A stretch of DNA of 64,000 nucleotides from Intestinimonas massiliensis (ex Afouda et al. 2020) (GCF_001244995.1 NZ_LN869528.1:694773-758772); one strand, 5' to 3'. Shown: positions 5,628-13,576, numbered from the stretch's first letter. Notes: a model not told the origin generated them from the sequence alone. Translations and numbers: made by a program.

Positions 5628-7790
5628 ATGTCAAACGACCGGGATGACAAGCTGAATAAGGACACTGAGGCGGCGGAATTCACGCTGGAGGAGATTTTGG
5701 TGGAATTCGGCTCCGGGCCGAAGCCCTCCGGCCCGGACCTGCCCTGGCCGGAGGCCAAGCGGCGGCCCCCTCCGCCGGAGAACGTGGTGCCCTTCCCGAC
5801 CCCGGCGCCGGAGGCGCCCGGCGGGGAGGACCCGGACGGGCCGGAGGAGGACGCGGAAGAGGAGGAGGCCCTCCCGCCGCCGCCCCGGCCCAAGACGGGG
5901 CAGCCGCCCGTCTCGGACAAGGTGCTGGAATTCCCGGAGGATGACACGCCCCCTCTCCAGGCGGGCATCGAACATCTCAAGCGCAAGGCGGACGCATATG
6001 CCGAGCAGATGTTTGAGCAGGAGGGGGTGGAGGTCTCGGACGAGACCCTCCGGTTCGAACGGCTCATCCCCGGCGTGGACGAGGAGGAGCCCCCGGCGGG
6101 CCGGTTCTTCCGGGAGCGCAAGCCCCGCAGAGAGGCGGCCCCGCCCCCCGACCTGCCGCCGGCGGAGCTGGCGGGCCGGTACGGCAGGGGCCTGGGTCTG
6201 CTGCGGCTGCGCGCGGTGCTGGTGCTGCTGCTGTGCCTGCCCATGCTGTGGCTGACGCTGGCTCCGCTGCTGCCCTTTCCGCTGCCCGCCGCCCTGGCCG
6301 CCAGCGTCCCGCTCCAGGGGCTTTTGTCGGCCATCCTGCTGGCGGCCGCCATGCTGCTGGGCGCGGACGGGCTGATTCTGGGTCTGGCGCGGCTGTTCAC
6401 TCTGCGGCCCGGGGCGGACACCCTGACCGCCTTCTCCTGCCTCTTCGCCCTGGCCGACGCCCTGACCATGGGGCGCCTGACCCCGGAGCGGCAGGGCCTC
6501 CCCTACTGCGTGGCGGCGGGGCTGTCCCTGTTCTTCACCCTGTGGGGGACCTACTCCAAGCGGCAGGGCCTGCGCATGGCCTGCCGCACGGCGGCGGCGG
6601 CCTCCGAGCCCTATCTGGTCACCCTGGACGAGAAGGCCTGGAACGGCCGCAGCGCCTACGCCAAGTGGTCGGGCTCTCCCATCGGCTTCGGCAGCCAGAT
6701 CCAGGAGGACGACGGAGCCCAGCGCATCTTCCGGGTGGCCGCGCCGCTGCTGCTGCTGTCCTGCCTGCTGTTCTCCCTCATCGCTTCGGTGGGTCGGGGG
6801 GCCCCGGAGCGGCTGGTGTGGTGCCTGTCGGCCACCACCGCCTCGGCGGCCTGCCTGTCGGGCATGCTTTTGTTCGGCCGTCCCTTCCGGGTGCTGTCCC
6901 GGCGGCTGTCCTCCAGCGGCGCCGCTCTGGGCGGGTGGCCCGGCGTGGCCCGGCAGGGGAGCGCCATCCTCCTCACCGACGCCGACCTCTTCCCCCCCGG
7001 CTCCGTCTCCCTGAACGGCATCAAGATCTTTGGGGACTACCCGGTGGAAAAGGTGGTGGCGGTCACCGCCACCCTCATCCGGGACGCGGGCAGCGGCCTG
7101 GACAAAATCTTCCACGACCTGCTGCGCTCCCAGGGCGCCGTCTACCGCCGCACCACCGGCGGCATCGAGCGCCATGAGGGGGGCGGCCTTACCGCCGTCA
7201 TCCGCAACGAGCAGATTGCTGTGGGCTCCGCCGCCTTCATGTCTCTGCTGGAGGTCTCCCTGCCCCAGGGCCTCAACGTGCGCAACGCCGTGTTCTGCGC
7301 CATCGACGGGGAGCTGGCAGGCATCTTCGCCCTGAACTACGTTCTCCATCCGGTGATCTCCCCGTCCCTCACCTCCCTTATCGGGGGCAAGGTGTCGCCG
7401 GTGCTGGCCACCCGTGACTTCAATCTCATCCCCGCCATGCTGCGGCAGAAGTTTAAGCTGCCGGTGGAGAAGATGGACTTTCCCACGGTGGAGCGGCGGG
7501 GGGAGCTGTCCGACCCGGACGCCCCCCACGATCCGGTCATCACCGCCGTGCTGTGCCGGGAGGGCCTGGCCCCCTTTGCCGAGGCGGTGGTGGGCGCCCG
7601 CCGGCTGCGGTGGGCGGTGACCGCCGCAGCCCTGCTGGCAGTGCTGGGCTCGGTGATCGGGGTGCTGCTGGCCTTTTATCTCACAGCCCAGGGGGCGTGG
7701 GACTCTCTGACCGCCGCCAACCTGACCTTTTTCCTGACCGCCTGGCTGGTGCCCACCTATCTGATCTCCGGCTGGGTCAACCGCTATTGA
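5628..7790 (+). CDS. Polytopic membrane protein resembling a catalytically dead P1B-type ATPase
   Basis: 720 residues. The first about 185 are acidic and Pro-rich. About eight membrane helices follow (near 195-215, 228-255, 263-282, 292-309, 370-388, 396-416, 660-684, 696-714), the P1B-ATPase layout. Between helices 6 and 7, landmarks of the P/N domains are recognisable in order: ILLTDADLFPPG (447-458) where DKTGTLTxG should be, GGGLTAVIRNEQIAVG (518-533) like the GxGV...VG nucleotide-domain motif, FCAIDGELAGIFAL (556-569), and VLATRDF (592-598) where the TGD motif should be. The phosphorylated Asp is replaced by Thr, and the CPC-type metal motif in helix 6 is absent. It cannot work as a normal pump; a structural or regulatory role is inferred. 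A terminator follows. Confidence 0.6.
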   Translation: MSNDRDDKLNKDTEAAEFTLEEILVEFGSGPKPSGPDLPWPEAKRRPPPPENVVPFPTPAPEAPGGEDPDGPEEDAEEEEALPPPPRPKTGQPPVSDKVLEFPEDDTPPLQAGIEHLKRKADAYAEQMFEQEGVEVSDETLRFERLIPGVDEEEPPAGRFFRERKPRREAAPPPDLPPAELAGRYGRGLGLLRLRAVLVLLLCLPMLWLTLAPLLPFPLPAALAASVPLQGLLSAILLAAAMLLGADGLILGLARLFTLRPGADTLTAFSCLFALADALTMGRLTPERQGLPYCVAAGLSLFFTLWGTYSKRQGLRMACRTAAAASEPYLVTLDEKAWNGRSAYAKWSGSPIGFGSQIQEDDGAQRIFRVAAPLLLLSCLLFSLIASVGRGAPERLVWCLSATTASAACLSGMLLFGRPFRVLSRRLSSSGAALGGWPGVARQGSAILLTDADLFPPGSVSLNGIKIFGDYPVEKVVAVTATLIRDAGSGLDKIFHDLLRSQGAVYRRTTGGIERHEGGGLTAVIRNEQIAVGSAAFMSLLEVSLPQGLNVRNAVFCAIDGELAGIFALNYVLHPVISPSLTSLIGGKVSPVLATRDFNLIPAMLRQKFKLPVEKMDFPTVERRGELSDPDAPHDPVITAVLCREGLAPFAEAVVGARRLRWAVTAAALLAVLGSVIGVLLAFYLTAQGAWDSLTAANLTFFLTAWLVPTYLISGWVNRY

Positions 7791-7798
7791 CCACAAAA

Positions 7799-7836
7799 GG
7801 CCGCCGCGTCTGCGATGCAGACGCGGCGGCTTTTTG
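7799..7836 (+). terminator. Intrinsic terminator
   Basis: GCCGCCGCGTCTGC pairs with GCAGACGCGGCGGC around a short loop, followed by TTTTT. It ends the transcript of the 5628 gene. Confidence 0.88.
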
Positions 7837-7852
7837 CGGGGGAGGCGGCGGG

Positions 7853-8233
7853 TCACACCGGCGGCCCCCCGCCCGTGGACCTGGCGCTCCACCAGATGGT
7901 CAGGCCCGCCCGGGGGGCCGCCAGAACGGCGCAGCCGCCGGTCAGGGTGCCGGTGGTCCCGTCGGCCAGGACCAGGCTGACGGGAGCGGCGGCGCGGCAG
8001 ATCTCCAGGTACTGGATTCCGGCGCCGCTGAGGGCGATGGTCCGGGTGGCGGCATCAAAGCTCCAGCCCTCGCCGTCGGCTGACCGGTCCATCCTCACGA
8101 CAAAGCGGCCCTCCGTCTGGGTGCTGATGGTAAAATACGGCCCGGGGACGGGCTCGTCGCCGGCCAGGGCGGGGGCGGCCAGCCCCGCGCACAGGGCCAG
8201 TACCAGGAACAGGGGCGCCAATCTCTGTTTCAT
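7853..8233 (-). CDS. Small secreted protein
   Basis: 126 residues with a clear signal peptide (MKQRLAPLFLVLALCAGLAAPALA, cleavage near residue 24). The mature part has repeated short beta strands (YFTISTQTEGRFVVRM, FDAATRTIALSG, PVSLVLADGTTG) and no anchor or catalytic motif. The ATG is preceded by GAGGAGGAAG. It is convergent with the 5628 gene, sharing the terminator region. Family not recognised; a small extracytoplasmic beta-sandwich is the most that can be said. Confidence 0.65.
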   Translation of the reverse strand: MKQRLAPLFLVLALCAGLAAPALAGDEPVPGPYFTISTQTEGRFVVRMDRSADGEGWSFDAATRTIALSGAGIQYLEICRAAAPVSLVLADGTTGTLTGGCAVLAAPRAGLTIWWSARSTGGGPPV

Positions 8234-8299
8234 CTATACTTCCTCCTCTGTGTCCGCACCGGACGGCCGGGGGACAGACTCCCCCGGCATCTCGGCGGG

Positions 8300-8528
8300 A
8301 AACAAAAATGCCGTGCAGGGGATTCCCTACACGGCATCCGAGGACAAAGTCTCTCAAATGCACACAGGGCACGCCAAATACACGTTATTTCCCGCCTTGT
8401 AAAAGGGTTGGGAATACCGTATAATGAAGCGTGCGGCGCGGCCCAAGGGCCGTTGTGTAGGTGGTGGTGCACCTGCGCAGGCTCCGGGGTGCTGCAACAC
8501 TCCGGAGCTGCCGCATTTTTGTTTTCCA
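8300..8528 (-). ncRNA. Candidate structured non-coding RNA (about 230 nt)
   Basis: On the minus strand a near-perfect promoter (8535-8562) starts transcription near 8528, and an intrinsic terminator (ATGCCGTG-AGGG hairpin, then TTTTTG) ends it near 8300. There is no plausible ORF. The 5' half folds as a junction of three hairpins (GCTCCGGAGTG/CACCCCGGAGC, AGGTG/CACCT, CGGCCC/GGGCCG) closed by TGCGGC/GCCGCA. The 3' half contains TATTCCC/GGGAAATA. The size is like 6S or raiA-type RNAs, but I cannot match conserved positions to either. The plus strand also has a promoter and terminator across the 5' half (see separate entry). Confidence 0.5.
8397..8525 (+). promoter_or_regulatory. Opposing promoter and terminator on the plus strand
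   Basis: TTGTAA (8397-8402), a 17-base spacer and TATAAT (8420-8425) form a near-consensus promoter reading rightward. About 90 nt downstream the closing stem TGCGGC/GCCGCA is followed by TTTTTGTTTT, a terminator-like end. A short RNA antisense to the 5' half of the minus-strand candidate is therefore possible. Which strand is the real transcript cannot be decided from sequence alone. Confidence 0.4.
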
Positions 8529-8534
8529 GTTTTT

Positions 8535-8562
8535 ATTATACCGTTTCTTCCGTGGATTGCAA
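8535..8562 (-). promoter_or_regulatory. Consensus promoter for the candidate ncRNA
   Basis: Read on the minus strand: TTGCAA (8562-8557), a 16-base spacer, TATAAT (8540-8535). A perfect -10 box with no coding sequence immediately downstream. Confidence 0.6.
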
Positions 8563-8657
8563 GAGCCAATCGGTCCAGCGCCCTGTCCCCGGCAGCCTGT
8601 TCATCTGGTCCCGCTGGTCGTCCCCCTCCGGGCGCTGCCGCCTTGTTCTCTCTCATC

Positions 8658-8930
8658 TCATCCCGCTCCTCCTCCCCGGGGGCATCTGGGCCCGTCCCCC
8701 CGCCGCAGCCCGGAGAGCATCCGGCGCTGGAAGGCGGCCAGCAGGTCCAGCTCCTCCCGAGAAAAGCCCTCGAACATCTGCCGGTCCACCCGCCGGATGG
8801 CCGGAGACGCGTCCCTCCACACGGCGGAGCAGCCCCCTTCCTCCCGGGCCAGCTCCCGCTCAATGGCCCGCCGCCGGGCCCGGGCCAGGGCGTCGAATAA
8901 AATACCGGGCATCTCGCTGTTGGGGTCCAT
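8658..8930 (-). CDS. Small helical protein, possible MarR-family remnant
   Basis: 90 residues, preceded by a good AGGAGG seven bases before the ATG, which argues it is real. The N-terminal helix (ILFDALARARRRAIERELA) and the C-terminal helix (FSREELDLLAAFQRRMLSGL) resemble the two dimerisation helices of MarR regulators, but the winged-helix DNA-binding core expected between them is missing. It could be a deleted MarR gene or an unrelated small protein. It is divergent from lexA and lies upstream of the candidate ncRNA on the same strand. Confidence 0.4.
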   Translation of the reverse strand: MDPNSEMPGILFDALARARRRAIERELAREEGGCSAVWRDASPAIRRVDRQMFEGFSREELDLLAAFQRRMLSGLRRGDGPRCPRGGGAG

Positions 8931-9003
8931 GCCGTACCTCCTGTCCCATTTCTTTCCGCCGATCGGCTGATGGGGAAAAGATCAAGAAACCTTTTAGTTT
9001 CTT

Positions 9004-9043
9004 AGAACGAATGTTTGACTTTCCGGCGGTTGTATGATAGGAT
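9004..9043 (+). promoter_or_regulatory. LexA/SOS box overlapping the lexA promoter
   Basis: AGAACGAATGTTTG (9004-9017) matches the Gram-positive SOS box CGAACnnnnGTTYG with one mismatch at the first base. It overlaps the -35 TTGACT (9015-9020); a 17-base spacer leads to TAGGAT (9038-9043). This implies lexA autoregulation, as known for the family. Confidence 0.7.
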
Positions 9044-9115
9044 AGCGTTAGAGTATATGTATACGAGCGCGCAGAAGGCTTTATGTTCCGCCTGAGATGC
9101 AGAGGAGGGTCTGCC

Positions 9116-9727
9116 ATGAAGAAGCTCACCGACAAGCAGCAGCAGATTTACGACTATATCGTCGCCTTCCAGAAGGACCATGGCTATCCCCCTTCGGTGC
9201 GGGAGATTGGGGAGGCGGTGGGGCTGAAATCCCCCTCCACGGTGCATTTTCATCTGAAGGGGCTGGAGTCCGCCGGACTCATCACCAAGGCGGAGGGGAA
9301 GACCCGGGCCATCACGGTCAGCGGCGGCCCCGGCGCGCCGGAGGTGGAGGCCCCGGCGGATAAGATCCCGGTGGTGGGCAGCGTGGCGGCCGGCGCGCCC
9401 ATACTGGCGGAGCAGCATATCGAGGACTATCTCACCTTTGACACCGGCGGCCTGTCCGGGGAGCACTTCGCCCTGAAAGTCCGGGGGGAGTCCATGCTGG
9501 ACGCGGGCATTTTGCCCGGGGACTTTGTCATCGTCCACCAGCAGCAGACCGTCCGCAACGGGGACATCGTGGTGGCTCTGTTCGAGGACGAGGCCACGGT
9601 CAAGACCTTTCGCCGCCGGGACGGCCATGTGTGGCTGCTGCCGGAGAACCCGGAGTACCAGCCCATCGACGGCCAGGGCGCTCAGATTCTGGGCAAGGTG
9701 GTGGCGGTGGTCCGCCGGTACGACTGA
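9116..9727 (+). CDS. lexA: LexA repressor
   Basis: SOS-response repressor with self-cleaving peptidase. The N-terminal winged helix (KLTDKQQQIYDYI, then GYPPSVREIGEAVGLKS) covers about residues 1-65. The S24 peptidase domain has the Ala-Gly cleavage site at 92-93 (VAAGAP), nucleophile Ser126 (GESMLDAG) and Lys163 (TVKTF). Length (203 aa) is typical. ATG at 9116 follows GAGGAGGG; an upstream in-frame start at 9083 is less likely. The stop overlaps the start of the next gene (TGATG), so the two are co-translated. It is controlled by the SOS box at 9004. Confidence 0.95.
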   Translation: MKKLTDKQQQIYDYIVAFQKDHGYPPSVREIGEAVGLKSPSTVHFHLKGLESAGLITKAEGKTRAITVSGGPGAPEVEAPADKIPVVGSVAAGAPILAEQHIEDYLTFDTGGLSGEHFALKVRGESMLDAGILPGDFVIVHQQQTVRNGDIVVALFEDEATVKTFRRRDGHVWLLPENPEYQPIDGQGAQILGKVVAVVRRYD

Positions 9728-10173
9728 TGGTCCCCCGCATCGACCATATCGAGCTCACGGTGGCCGACCTGGACCGGGCAGAGCCGTTCTACGACGAACT
9801 TTTGCCCCTGCTGGGCTTTGATCTAGACCGCAAAAACTGGGATAACATCCCGAAACACGAATTCCGCTGTGTGGACTATGGCAGCCCGGCCTTTGACCTG
9901 ACTCTCATCTGCCCCCGCCCCGCCCTGGCGGGGGAGGCCGTCTGCCGCCGGAAGCCCGTTTCCCTCCACCACCTGGCCTTCGGTGTGGATCGCCGTGAGG
10001 AGGTGGACCGGCTCTATGGCCAGGTCCGGGCCATCCCCGGCGCGGCGATCCGCCTTCCGCCCCGGTTTTATCCGGAGTATACTCCGGACGACTACGCCTT
10101 CTTTTTCTACGATACCGAGGGCATCGAGCTGGAGATCGTGCATTTTGACCGTCCCGCTTGTTTTCGGAGGTGA
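9727..10173 (+). CDS. VOC-family (glyoxalase/bleomycin-resistance fold) protein
   Basis: 148 residues with the paired beta-alpha-beta-beta-beta modules of the VOC superfamily: IDHIELTVADLDRAEPFYDELL at the N-terminus and LHHLAFGVDRREEVDRLY in the second half, ending with DTEGIELEIVHF. His6, His78-79 and Glu136-138 are in positions that often bind metal. The substrate cannot be told; detoxification or small-molecule binding is typical. The start overlaps the lexA stop by one base, and ogt follows five bases later, so it sits in a lexA-led SOS/repair operon. Confidence 0.8.
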   Translation: MVPRIDHIELTVADLDRAEPFYDELLPLLGFDLDRKNWDNIPKHEFRCVDYGSPAFDLTLICPRPALAGEAVCRRKPVSLHHLAFGVDRREEVDRLYGQVRAIPGAAIRLPPRFYPEYTPDDYAFFFYDTEGIELEIVHFDRPACFRR

Positions 10174-10178
10174 GCCCC

Positions 10179-10640
10179 ATGGATTTGATCCTGTTTGACA
10201 GCCCGGCGGGTCGTCTGGCCCTGCTGGGGGAGGGGGCGTGCGTCACCGGCCTGGCCCTGCCCAACGCCCCGGTACCCCGAATCGCCGAGCATGAGACCCC
10301 GGTGCTGGCCGAGGCCCGCCGTCAGGTCCTGGAATACCTGGCCGGGGCGCGTCGGAGCTTCGACCTGCCGCTGGACCCCCGGGGCACCTCTTTTCAGCGG
10401 AGGGTCTGGGCGGCCCTGACGGCTATTCCCTGGGGCGAGACGCGCACCTATGCCCAGATCGCCGCGGCAGTGGGCTCGCCCAGGGCGGTGCGGGCGGTGG
10501 GGCAGGCCAATCACCGCAATCCCATCCCCATCCTGATCCCCTGCCACCGGGTGGTGGGGGCGGACGGCACCCTCACCGGCTACGGCGGGGGTCTGGAGCT
10601 GAAACGAAGGCTGTTGGAACTGGAGGGGGCCTGGACTTAG
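10179..10640 (+). CDS. ogt: Methylated-DNA--protein-cysteine S-methyltransferase
   Basis: DNA repair protein that transfers the methyl group of O6-methylguanine to its own Cys in a suicide reaction. The active-site motif IPCHRVVG is present near residue 118, preceded by the helix-turn-helix-like FQRRVWAALTAIPWGETRTY and followed by GYGGGLELKRRLLELEG. 153 residues, normal for Ogt-type enzymes. ATG at 10179 follows GGAGGTGAG. Third gene of the lexA-VOC-ogt unit, consistent with damage-inducible expression. Confidence 0.92.
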   Translation: MDLILFDSPAGRLALLGEGACVTGLALPNAPVPRIAEHETPVLAEARRQVLEYLAGARRSFDLPLDPRGTSFQRRVWAALTAIPWGETRTYAQIAAAVGSPRAVRAVGQANHRNPIPILIPCHRVVGADGTLTGYGGGLELKRRLLELEGAWT

Positions 10641-10666
10641 GCCCCGGCGGAAAGGAACGTGTGCAC

Positions 10667-10897
10667 ATGTTGGACAAGTGGCTGGCGGCGGGACGGCTCG
10701 CCATCAAGGACATGGATCTGGAGGACGTGGCGGCGCTGAAGCTGTGCCTGATGGCGCTGGGCATTCTGATCGGGCTGGGCATCCCACTGAAAAAGCGGAG
10801 TGCGGCGGCGGTGCTGTCCTCCATCCTCTTCGTGGGCACCTACATCCCCCTGATGGTCCGCTTCTTCGGTGCCCTCACCCGGACGAGGGAGGACTGA
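10667..10897 (+). CDS. Small membrane protein
   Basis: 76 residues with two membrane helices (about 25-43 and 50-70: LCLMALGILIGLGIPL and AVLSSILFVGTYIPLMV). The N-terminal amphipathic part (LDKWLAAGRLAIKDMDL) may lie on the membrane. An in-frame GTG at 10661 is an alternative start; the AAAGGAA motif suits either. Last gene before a terminator, so probably the tail of the lexA operon. Permease-like small proteins of this type are common in this lineage; no function is assignable. Confidence 0.6.
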   Translation: MLDKWLAAGRLAIKDMDLEDVAALKLCLMALGILIGLGIPLKKRSAAAVLSSILFVGTYIPLMVRFFGALTRTRED

Positions 10898-10913
10898 TTT
10901 TCCACACCTTGAG

Positions 10914-10942
10914 AAGGGCCGGTGTAAAACCGGCCCTTTTTT
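10914..10942 (+). terminator. Intrinsic terminator
   Basis: AAGGGCCGGT pairs with ACCGGCCCTT around GTAAA, followed by TTTT. Ends the lexA operon. Confidence 0.9.
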
Positions 10943-11066
10943 CGTCCCGAGACCGGATTCCAGGCCCTTTCCCGCCTGCCGGGAGTGAATTCCCGGACCA
11001 TGGGGTGGCCTTTTTCCGCCCCGCCATGCTACAATATCCACACCCAAGGGAAAAGGAGTCGATTCT

Positions 11067-12173
11067 ATGGAACCGGATTTCAGTGAACGGCTGAAAAACT
11101 ACCGCCGGGCCAAGGCCATGACCCAGCAGGACCTGGCGGACCAGTTGGGGGTCAGCAACAAGACGGTCTCCCGCTGGGAGTCGGGGGGCGGCTATCCCGA
11201 CGTGCCGCTGCTGGTCCCCCTGGCCCGGGCGCTGGGGGTGACGGTGGATGACCTGCTGGACGGGGAAAAGCCCATCCGGACCCTCACCCGGGCGGACGGG
11301 CAGAGCTTGCTGTCCTTTGCGTTTGCCCTGGGAGGCGGGGTGCTCTTCTTCCTGCTGGACCTGTTTATGCCCACCCTGCTGTGCTACCTGGCCTACCTGG
11401 GGTGCATGGCCTACGGGGTCTATCTTCAGCGGTACTACTGCTACCAGAACCGCTGGTTCCGCATCGGCAACGCCGCCATGGACCTGTCGGTCAACCTGAC
11501 GGTAGTCCTTCGGCTGGGAACGGGCCTGGCCGCCCTGCCCGCCGCCATGACCATCGCCAACGTCCAGGAATGGCGTGTGCGGCTGCTGTTTTGGTGGAAA
11601 GACCACCTGCCCCTGCTCCTCCTGCTGGGCGTGCTTCTGGCCCTGGCTCTCACCGCCCTCACCCTCTGGCTGGTGGAGCGCTGCGGCTTTGGGCGGAGAC
11701 CGGTGCTGCTCCGGCCGGGGCTCCGCCGACCCGCTGTCCGGGAGCTGCTGCCCGCCCTCTCCCTGCTGCTGCTGACGGCCTTCTGGCTGCTCTTCCGCCT
11801 GGACGCCCTGCCTCTGGAGGCGTACCTCCGGCAGAGCCTGCTCTACGGCGGCCTGGCTGGGATGCTGATTCTGCTCTGCCTGCTGCTCGCCCTGAAAAAG
11901 GGCCGCCGCCGGGGCCTGGCCCCTACGGCCCTGCTGCTGCTGGGCGCTGATCTGCTGCCCGGTCTGGGGGAGGAGTGGGCCTACCTGCCCCGCAGCAAGG
12001 AATTTATCCTGGCTAAGCCCACCCTGTCCGATCTGTACCCCCGGTTTTACCGCCCGGAGCCGGAGCAGGTGGCGGCGGGTCTGGTGCTGGCTCTGCTCTG
12101 CCTGCTGCTGGTGGTGTTGACCTTCCGGCCAAAAGCGGCGGACGAGGAGCAGGAAATGGCTCCCGAAGCCTGA
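11067..12173 (+). CDS. XRE-family regulator fused to a polytopic membrane domain
   Basis: 368 residues. Residues 6-62 are a Cro/CI helix-turn-helix (LKNYRRAKAMTQQDLADQLG, VSNKTVSRWESGGGYP). The rest is hydrophobic with about seven to eight membrane helices and no catalytic motif. Such HTH-membrane fusions are common in Firmicutes and probably couple an envelope signal to transcription near the membrane. The ATG follows AAAAGGAG. It stands alone between two terminators. The regulated genes are unknown; the htrA gene is convergent. Confidence 0.8.
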   Translation: MEPDFSERLKNYRRAKAMTQQDLADQLGVSNKTVSRWESGGGYPDVPLLVPLARALGVTVDDLLDGEKPIRTLTRADGQSLLSFAFALGGGVLFFLLDLFMPTLLCYLAYLGCMAYGVYLQRYYCYQNRWFRIGNAAMDLSVNLTVVLRLGTGLAALPAAMTIANVQEWRVRLLFWWKDHLPLLLLLGVLLALALTALTLWLVERCGFGRRPVLLRPGLRRPAVRELLPALSLLLLTAFWLLFRLDALPLEAYLRQSLLYGGLAGMLILLCLLLALKKGRRRGLAPTALLLLGADLLPGLGEEWAYLPRSKEFILAKPTLSDLYPRFYRPEPEQVAAGLVLALLCLLLVVLTFRPKAADEEQEMAPEA

Positions 12174-12174
12174 A

Positions 12175-12210
12175 AAATCCCCCCGGCGGCACCTGCCGCC
12201 GGGGGGATTT
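12175..12210. terminator. Bidirectional terminator between the XRE gene and htrA
   Basis: AAATCCCCCCGGCGGCA and TGCCGCCGGGGGGATTT form a 17-bp perfect stem with a 2-base loop. A/T ends on both sides let it work for both converging genes. Confidence 0.88.
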
Positions 12211-12223
12211 GGATGTTACGTCC

Positions 12224-13576
12224 TTAATAGAACCAGGGGGAGAAGCCGCCGAAGGGCCAGTAGTAGCTGCCGGAATTGTTCTGCTGCTGTTGTTTCTGTT
12301 GCTGTTCCTGCTGCTCCAACTGCTTTTGCTGGGCGGCCTGCCGCTCGGGGGTATCCTCGTCAAAGGTGAGGGTGAGGGTGAGCTTCTCGCCGCTGCGGTC
12401 CACCGTCAGGGTGATGGTGTCGCCCGCCTTGTAATCCTTCTTGGCCTCCACCAGCTCGGCGGAGGATAGGACGGTCTGGCCGTCGATGGCGGTGATGATG
12501 TCGTTCTCCTTCAGCCCAGCCTTGGCGGCGCAGGAGGAGGAATCCACGCTCTTGACCAGGGCTCCCTGGCTCAGACCGTACTGGGAGGCCACGGACTCGG
12601 GCACGGTGGTGACGGTGATGCCCATGTAGGGCTTTCCGGTGACATAGCCGTTGGCGATGATGTCCTCCACCATGCCCTTGATGTCATTGATGGGGATGGC
12701 GAAGCCCAGGCCCTCGATGGTGGCCCCCGAGCCGGCGGTAGCGCTGTTGGACAGCTTGGCGCTGGTGATGCCGATGACCTGACCGTACATGTCAAACAGG
12801 GGCCCGCCGGAGTTGCCGTTGTTGATGGCGGTATCGGTCTGGAGCATATTCATCACGGTGCCGTCGGACATGGTGATGGAGCGGTCCTTGGCGGAGATAA
12901 TGCCCTGGGTCATGGAGTAGGTCAGCTCGCCCAGGGGGTTGCCGATGGCCACCACCTGCTCGCCCACCTGGACGTTGTCGGAGTTGCCCAGCACCACGGG
13001 GGAGAGGCCGGAGGCGTTGATCTTGAGCACGGCGATGTCGTTTTCCGATTCGCCACCCACCAGCGTGGCGTCATAGTTGGTGCCGTCCATAAAGGCCACC
13101 TTGATGGAGGATGCGCCTTTGATGACGTGGTAGTTGGTGAGGATGTAGCCGTTGTCGGAGATGACGAAGCCGGAGCCGGCCGCCGCCTGGGACACGGGCT
13201 GGCCGAAGTAGTTGGTGGTGACGATTTCGGTGGTGATGCCCACGGTGGAGCCCACATAGGCCTGATAGATCTGGGAGGCGGTCAGAGGGTCCTTGGTGGT
13301 GACGTTGGATACATTGACCACAGTGGGGGTCCGCTCTCCCTCCACCAGGGTGGTGGAACCGCCGCCGCTGCCGTTTCCGGAGAAGGCGGCCACGCCGGCC
13401 CCTCCGGCCACGCCGCCCACCAGGGCGCAGACCAGGCACAGGGCCACGATCTTCCCGCCGAAGGACTTTTTCTTTTTGGGCTCCTTGTGCCCGGGCTCCT
13501 CCACCACATGGCCGGTCGTTTCGATGGGCTGCTCCCACGGCTCGTGGGGGCTGTTATAATCATTGCGATAGTACAT
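12224..13576 (-). CDS. htrA: HtrA/DegP-like trypsin-type serine protease with PDZ domain
   Basis: 450 residues. A cytoplasmic N-tail (MYYRNDYNSPHEPWEQ) and one membrane helix (about 47-68, IVALCLVCALVGGVAGG) anchor the protein. The outside trypsin-like domain carries the triad His (ILTNYHVIKG), Asp (ENDIAVLKI) and Ser (INNGNSGGPLF). One PDZ domain follows (YMGITVTTV to ITLTVDRSG). The C-terminus is a Gln-rich run ending in aromatic residues (WPFGGFSPWFY). The frame is open further upstream, but ATG at 13576 has AGGAAGGAG. HtrA proteins degrade misfolded exported proteins under envelope stress. Confidence 0.93.
   Translation of the reverse strand: MYYRNDYNSPHEPWEQPIETTGHVVEEPGHKEPKKKKSFGGKIVALCLVCALVGGVAGGAGVAAFSGNGSGGGSTTLVEGERTPTVVNVSNVTTKDPLTASQIYQAYVGSTVGITTEIVTTNYFGQPVSQAAAGSGFVISDNGYILTNYHVIKGASSIKVAFMDGTNYDATLVGGESENDIAVLKINASGLSPVVLGNSDNVQVGEQVVAIGNPLGELTYSMTQGIISAKDRSITMSDGTVMNMLQTDTAINNGNSGGPLFDMYGQVIGITSAKLSNSATAGSGATIEGLGFAIPINDIKGMVEDIIANGYVTGKPYMGITVTTVPESVASQYGLSQGALVKSVDSSSCAAKAGLKENDIITAIDGQTVLSSAELVEAKKDYKAGDTITLTVDRSGEKLTLTLTFDEDTPERQAAQQKQLEQQEQQQKQQQQNNSGSYYWPFGGFSPWFY

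Noticed and set aside
5631-7892. 753-codon minus-strand frame opposite the P-type-ATPase-like gene
   Set aside because: Product is Gly/Gln/Arg-rich low-complexity sequence; the plus strand has helices, a ribosome site and a terminator.
8300-8528. Calling the ncRNA 6S RNA
   Set aside because: Size fits, but the 5' and 3' ends do not pair into the long closing stem with a central bubble that defines 6S RNA.
8424-8900. Plus-strand ORFs across the ncRNA region
   Set aside because: No ribosome site or domain; Pro/Gly/Arg-rich shadow opposite the small minus-strand gene.
9083-9115. Upstream lexA start
   Set aside because: Adds atypical residues and lies before the strong GAGGAGGG that serves the ATG at 9116.
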